A stretch of 7,267 bases of DNA from Planctomycetota bacterium (lineage in GTDB: Bacteria; Planctomycetota; Planctomycetia; Planctomycetales; Planctomycetaceae), in assembly GCA_023429275.1 (NCBI GenBank), contig JAEYWB010000789.1, positions 1-7,267 on the forward strand, written 5' to 3'. Under the pieces are notes generated by a model. It was not told the DNA's origin and searched no databases. It saw only the letters and a list, made by a program, of their open reading frames with translations. Shown here in pieces: positions 5,645 to 7,267 of the stretch. The translations under genes were made by a program, and so were the position numbers. The stretch's first letter is position 1. Every line of letters begins with the position of its first letter.

Positions 5645-7177
5645 ATGACCGATTCGAACAGTCGTCGTCAGTTCCTCAAGTCTGCTGCCGTGGGAGGGCT
5701 CGCCTGGTCCTCGGCCGATTGGGGATTCCTGCAGACTCTTCCCCGCGTCTCGGCCGCCGAGGCGGCTGCGACGAAGGGGATGGTGGCCTTCCATCCGGAT
5801 ATCGAGCCGCTCGTCCGGCTGATCGAGGAGACGCCGCGCGACCGCGTCCTCGAACGGCTCTCGCAGAAGATCCGTTCCGGGACCGCCTACCCGCAGGTGC
5901 TGGCCGCCCTGCAACTGGCCGGGATCCGCAACGTTCAGCCGCGGCCTTCGGTCGGGTTCAAGTTCCACAGCGTCCTCGTCGTGAACTCCTGCCACCTTGC
6001 GAGCCTCGCCGGGCCCGAGGAGGAACGCTGGCTTCCGATCCTGTGGGCGGTCGACTACTTCAAGTCCGCCCAGGCCGAGGAGGCGGCGAAGACCGGCTGG
6101 AAGATGGCGCCGGTCAACGAGGCGAAGGTTCCGAAGGGGATGGCCGCCGTCGCCCAGTTCACCGACGCGATGGACCGCTGGGATGTCGACCTGGCAGATG
6201 TCGCGACGGCCGGGCTGGTCCGGTCGCTCCCTGCCGAGCAGATCTTCCCGCTCTTCGCCCGCTACGCCGCCCGCGACTTCCGCTCGATCGGCCACAAGGC
6301 GATCTTCCTGGCGAATTCCTGGCGGACCCTGCAGGTCATCGGCTGGCAGCACGCCGAGCCGGTCCTGCGATCACTGACCTTCGCGCTCCTCGCCCATACG
6401 GATGAGCCGAATCCAGCCCAGAGCGATCTTGGGCCCGATCGTCCGTGGCGAGAGAACTCGGCCCTGGTCGTCGGTCTCCCGGCCGAGCTGGCGACGGGCC
6501 GGCCCGACCTTGCGGCCTCGCGCGACCTGATTGCCGCGTTCCGGGCCGGAACCGCCAAGGATGCTGCGACGGTCGCGACGCACGTCCTCTCCTACGGGGT
6601 CAACGCGGGGAGTGTCTGGGACGGCGTCTTCGTCGGGGCGGGTGAGCTGCTCATGCGGCAGCCGGGGATCGTCAGCCTGCACGGGCTGACCACGGCCAAC
6701 GCCATGCGATACATCTGGGGGAACCTCGAGGACGAAGGACTTCGCCGGCAGCTCCTGCTCCAGGCCTGCTCGTTCAACTCGCTGTTCCGCGACTCGGCCG
6801 AGAAGCGCGGCAAGCTTGCGGCACTGCGTGTGGACGACATCGCTCCGCTCGGAGGGGTCTCGGGCGGTCCGTTCACCGTCGAAGAGATCTTCCAGGAGAT
6901 CTCCGGCGACCGGCTTCGCGCGAGCCGCAAGCTGCACGACTTCCTGTCGCATGGCGGGGACGCGAAGCAGGTCCTCGACACCGCCCGCCGCCTGGTCTTC
7001 CAGAAGGGCCGGGACGCTCACGACTACAAGTTCAGCTCGGCGGTCCTCGAGGACTACTCGGCGGTCAGCGCGAGTCTCCGCAACCAGTTCCTCGCCCTGT
7101 CGGCCTTCTATCTCAAGGGGACGGGAGACCGCGACAGCGGCCTGATCGAACGGACGCGGTCGGCGCTGACGTCGTAG
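5645..7177 (+). CDS. Tat-exported protein of unknown function, His-rich and mostly helical
   Basis: A 510-residue protein. I recognise the general type from planctomycete genomes but know no function for it. The N-terminus is a textbook twin-arginine signal: SRRQFLK (residues 6-12), hydrophobic stretch to about 29, and AxA-type cleavage options VSA (35-37) or AEA (38-40). The mature part looks almost entirely alpha-helical with no further membrane helix. Motif-like blocks are VVNSCHLASL (112-121), FWALD-like ILWAVDYFKSAQ (132-143), FARYAARDFRSIGHKAIFLA (204-223), WRTLQVIGWQHAEPVLRSL (226-244), WDGVFVGAGELLMRQPGIVS (325-344) and LHGLTTANAMRY (345-356). Histidines at 117, 217, 236 and 346 sit inside these blocks and could bind metal or a cofactor, the usual reason for Tat export; this is inference. 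It has its own promoter and GGAGA site and is not coupled to its neighbours. ATG 5645 is preferred over TTG 5603. Confidence 0.9.
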   Translation: MTDSNSRRQFLKSAAVGGLAWSSADWGFLQTLPRVSAAEAAATKGMVAFHPDIEPLVRLIEETPRDRVLERLSQKIRSGTAYPQVLAALQLAGIRNVQPRPSVGFKFHSVLVVNSCHLASLAGPEEERWLPILWAVDYFKSAQAEEAAKTGWKMAPVNEAKVPKGMAAVAQFTDAMDRWDVDLADVATAGLVRSLPAEQIFPLFARYAARDFRSIGHKAIFLANSWRTLQVIGWQHAEPVLRSLTFALLAHTDEPNPAQSDLGPDRPWRENSALVVGLPAELATGRPDLAASRDLIAAFRAGTAKDAATVATHVLSYGVNAGSVWDGVFVGAGELLMRQPGIVSLHGLTTANAMRYIWGNLEDEGLRRQLLLQACSFNSLFRDSAEKRGKLAALRVDDIAPLGGVSGGPFTVEEIFQEISGDRLRASRKLHDFLSHGGDAKQVLDTARRLVFQKGRDAHDYKFSSAVLEDYSAVSASLRNQFLALSAFYLKGTGDRDSGLIERTRSALTS

Positions 7178-7204
7178 AACGTGATCAACCGTTTCACCGC
7201 GACG

Positions 7205-7267
7205 CGTCAGCGGAGCGCGGTTGAAGCGTTGCCGAGTCCACCGTTGCATGACCGCGCTCCGCTGGCG
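7205..7267. repeat. Large inverted repeat at the right edge, possible terminator or dispersed repeat
   Basis: CGTCAGCGGAGCGCGGT (7205-7221) pairs with ACCGCGCTCCGCTGGCG (7251-7267): 17 positions, 14 of them contiguous perfect pairs, with one G-T wobble near the base, enclosing a 29-nt loop. It begins 28 nt after the stop of the Tat protein gene. The second arm ends exactly at the window edge, so the stem may be longer. Whether a T-tract follows cannot be seen. It may act as a terminator or be one unit of a repeated intergenic element. Confidence 0.7.

Noticed and set aside
5578..6405. 275-codon plus-strand frame at the start of the Tat protein gene
   Set aside because: It is a frame-shifted shadow of the Tat protein. 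Its translation is rich in Arg, Gly and Pro and shows no signal or domain.

Overview
The window looks like chromosomal DNA from a GC-rich member of the Planctomycetota. The main reason is the back-to-back pair of a DUF1501 gene and a DUF1549/DUF1553 gene, protein families that are massively expanded in planctomycetes. A futalosine-pathway menaquinone gene and frequent non-ATG starts fit this. There is no mobile element, CRISPR array, RNA gene or clear sign of recent transfer.

Layout. Left part, minus strand: mqnC (1650 to 415), followed 67 nt downstream by the start of a PAP2-family phosphatase gene that leaves the window at base 1. The PAP2 gene is easy to miss because it starts with GTG and is cut by the edge. 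A 341-nt divergent intergenic region (1651-1991) holds the presumed mqnC promoter, a strong hairpin and two small dyads. Centre, plus strand: a TTG-started, Tat-exported DUF1501 protein (1992-3413). It overlaps by 4 nt (GTGA) a secreted DUF1549/DUF1553 protein (3410-5338), so the two form a translationally coupled operon. A 306-nt intergenic region (5339-5644) holds several inverted repeats and a good promoter for the last gene. Right part, plus strand: a 510-residue Tat-exported protein (5645-7177) of a family whose function I do not recognise, followed by a large inverted repeat that reaches the window edge (7205-7267).

How the genes work together. mqnC makes cyclic dehypoxanthine futalosine on the way to menaquinone. 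The PAP2 protein is a membrane phosphatase probably co-transcribed with it, but no shared pathway is evident. The DUF1501 and DUF1549/DUF1553 proteins are both predicted to leave the cytoplasm and are probably made in fixed ratio. Their biochemical role is not established. The third exported protein has its own promoter and appears to be a separate unit.

I see no convincing undescribed multi-gene system. The most worthwhile leads are the minimal DUF1549/DUF1553 protein lacking the usual N-terminal cytochrome domain, the His-rich exported protein of unknown function, and the large hairpins between genes.
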